A stretch of 7,699 nt of DNA from NCBI GenBank assembly GCA_002329575.1, contig DCTK01000039.1, forward strand, positions 6,916 through 14,614. The letters are read 5' to 3'. This DNA is from Sutterella sp. UBA1442 (GTDB lineage Bacteria; Pseudomonadota; Gammaproteobacteria; Burkholderiales; Burkholderiaceae_F). A program made the translations under genes and the position numbers. Shown one piece after another: positions 7,388-7,699 of the stretch. Each line of letters begins with the position of its first letter. Position 1 is the stretch's first letter. The notes beneath the pieces were generated by a model. The model was given only the letters and a program-made list of their open reading frames with translations, was not told where the DNA came from and ran no database searches.

Positions 7388-7505
7388 TATTGCGGGAAAT
7401 GAGAACTTGCGTGTATTTTGAGCGCGCAATGTGTCAGCTCTGCAATGAAGCCGTGACAGTTTTGTGAAGCTATGTAGCAGGTAGATGAGAGTAAATTTCT
7501 GAGTG

Positions 7506-7523
7506 AAATTGCTAAAGCAATTT
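7506..7523. repeat. Perfect 8-bp AT-rich inverted repeat
   Basis: AAATTGCT (7506-7513) and AGCAATTT (7516-7523) are exact reverse complements separated by two bases, centred about 176 nt upstream of the binding-protein start codon. As RNA it could fold as a 7-bp stem with a 4-nt loop, but neither strand shows the long T run of an intrinsic terminator. As DNA the compact dyad looks like a possible regulator site. Function unknown. Confidence 0.35.
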
Positions 7524-7577
7524 TCGTAACGCAATGATTAAAAGGAAGATTTTTAAGTTGGCAGATGGGAGGCGATT

Positions 7578-7605
7578 ATGACTGAAAAATGAAAAAGTCA
7601 TTCAG
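7578..7605 (-). terminator. Weak inverted repeat after the PrmC-like gene, possible terminator
   Basis: Immediately after the stop codon of the upstream gene, the minus strand reads CTGAATGACTTTTTCATTTT followed by TCAGTCAT. It can pair as AATGA/TCATT (7602-7598 with 7592-7588) extended by CTG/CAG with a bulge, or as ATGACT/AGTCAT (7601-7596 with 7583-7578). The stems are short and AT-rich and no T run follows, so this is only a tentative 3' end for the upstream transcript. Confidence 0.25.
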
Positions 7606-7699
7606 CTAACATAATTGAGCCAACGTGACGCGGTCTCGTTCGGCTAAATCTTTAACCGTACGAATGTCGGTCCAAAGTCCTTTTTCAGAGAATAGTTCG
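7606..7699 (-). CDS. prmC: C-terminal end of a PrmC (HemK)-like release-factor glutamine methyltransferase, partial
   Basis: An open frame enters from the right edge and ends at a TAG at 7608-7606, leaving 30 visible residues. They include LFSEKGLWTDIRTVKDLA and then ERDRVTLAQLC. The pattern of a final helix, a T-D-I/V strand, a KDLA motif and DRVTL near the end matches the C-terminus of PrmC, which methylates the glutamine of the GGQ motif in release factors RF1 and RF2 using S-adenosylmethionine. The catalytic NPPY motif lies outside the window, so the identification depends on this tail alone. The gene is on the same strand as the transporter operon but 267 nt upstream of it, so it is probably a separate housekeeping transcript. 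Other SAM-dependent methyltransferases with a similar last strand are possible. Confidence 0.65.
   Translation of the reverse strand, partial: ELFSEKGLWTDIRTVKDLAERDRVTLAQLC

Larger units (their letters stand above)
7339..7605 (-). promoter_or_regulatory. Intergenic control region upstream of the transporter operon (promoter not resolved)
   Basis: This 267-nt AT-rich gap separates the upstream PrmC-like gene from the binding-protein gene and should contain the operon promoter. I looked for a TTGACA/TATAAT pair on the minus strand and found none convincing. The nearest are CTGACA (7438-7433) with no -10 box at usual distance, and TTGCAG with CAAAAT spaced 19 nt. Several short inverted repeats that could be operators or leader stems are listed separately. 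No riboswitch or credible small gene was recognised. The assignment as a control region rests on position only. Confidence 0.45.

Noticed and set aside
7352..7534. Minus-strand 60-codon frame in the intergenic region
   Set aside because: It would start at TTG with no Shine-Dalgarno, has no conserved-looking segment, and occupies the region where the operon promoter should lie.
7361..7674. GTCGGTCC occurring twice (about 7360-7367 and 7667-7674)
   Set aside because: An 8-nt match with one copy inside coding sequence is within chance expectation; no longer repeat surrounds either copy.

Overview
The window looks like a chromosomal segment of a proteobacterium, most likely a betaproteobacterium (Burkholderiales). 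The main hint is a phosphoserine phosphatase with a short N-terminal region of about 65 residues before the catalytic aspartates, as in Burkholderiales SerB. The moderate base composition and protein style would suit a host-associated lineage such as Sutterellaceae, but that placement is an impression and was not computed. Every gene I can support lies on the minus strand, so the window is read from its right end to its left end. No insertion sequence, phage, CRISPR, tRNA or rRNA feature is visible.

Layout in the direction of transcription: (1) 7699-7606, the last 30 codons of a gene whose C-terminus resembles PrmC (HemK), the release-factor glutamine methyltransferase. (2) 7605-7339, a 267-nt AT-rich gap that must carry the control region of the next operon; it holds several short inverted repeats but no convincing sigma-70 promoter. 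(3) 7338-5785, a secreted cluster-C (SBP_bac_5) substrate-binding protein. (4) 5773-5720, a Rho-independent-type terminator directly behind it. (5) 5698-3632, a single-chain double ABC ATPase equivalent to DppD fused to DppF. (6) 3629-2706 and (7) 2691-1852, DppB-type and DppC-type permeases. (8) 1847-357, a cytoplasmic alkaline-phosphatase-superfamily phosphodiesterase/nucleotide-pyrophosphatase-like enzyme. (9) 311-1, the first 103 codons of serB, cut by the window edge.

Genes 5 to 8 are packed with gaps of 2, 14 and 4 nt, so they are almost certainly one transcript. The binding protein is separated from them by the terminator, a layout that normally yields many copies of the periplasmic binder per membrane complex through partial read-through. 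Together the proteins form a complete peptide/opine/nickel-family importer: binder, two permeases and both nucleotide-binding domains. The hydrolase has no signal peptide and is the last gene of the compact block. The simplest model is that the importer brings in an intact phosphodiester- or phosphonate-like compound, or a conjugate of one, which the hydrolase then cleaves in the cytoplasm. The actual substrate cannot be read from the sequence. The family-typical His at one metal position of the hydrolase appears to be Asp212, which may bear on specificity.

I do not see a clearly new biological system here. The most interesting points are the pairing of the importer with a cytosolic phosphodiesterase, the altered metal site, the internal terminator, and the two cysteine clusters in the fused ATPase.
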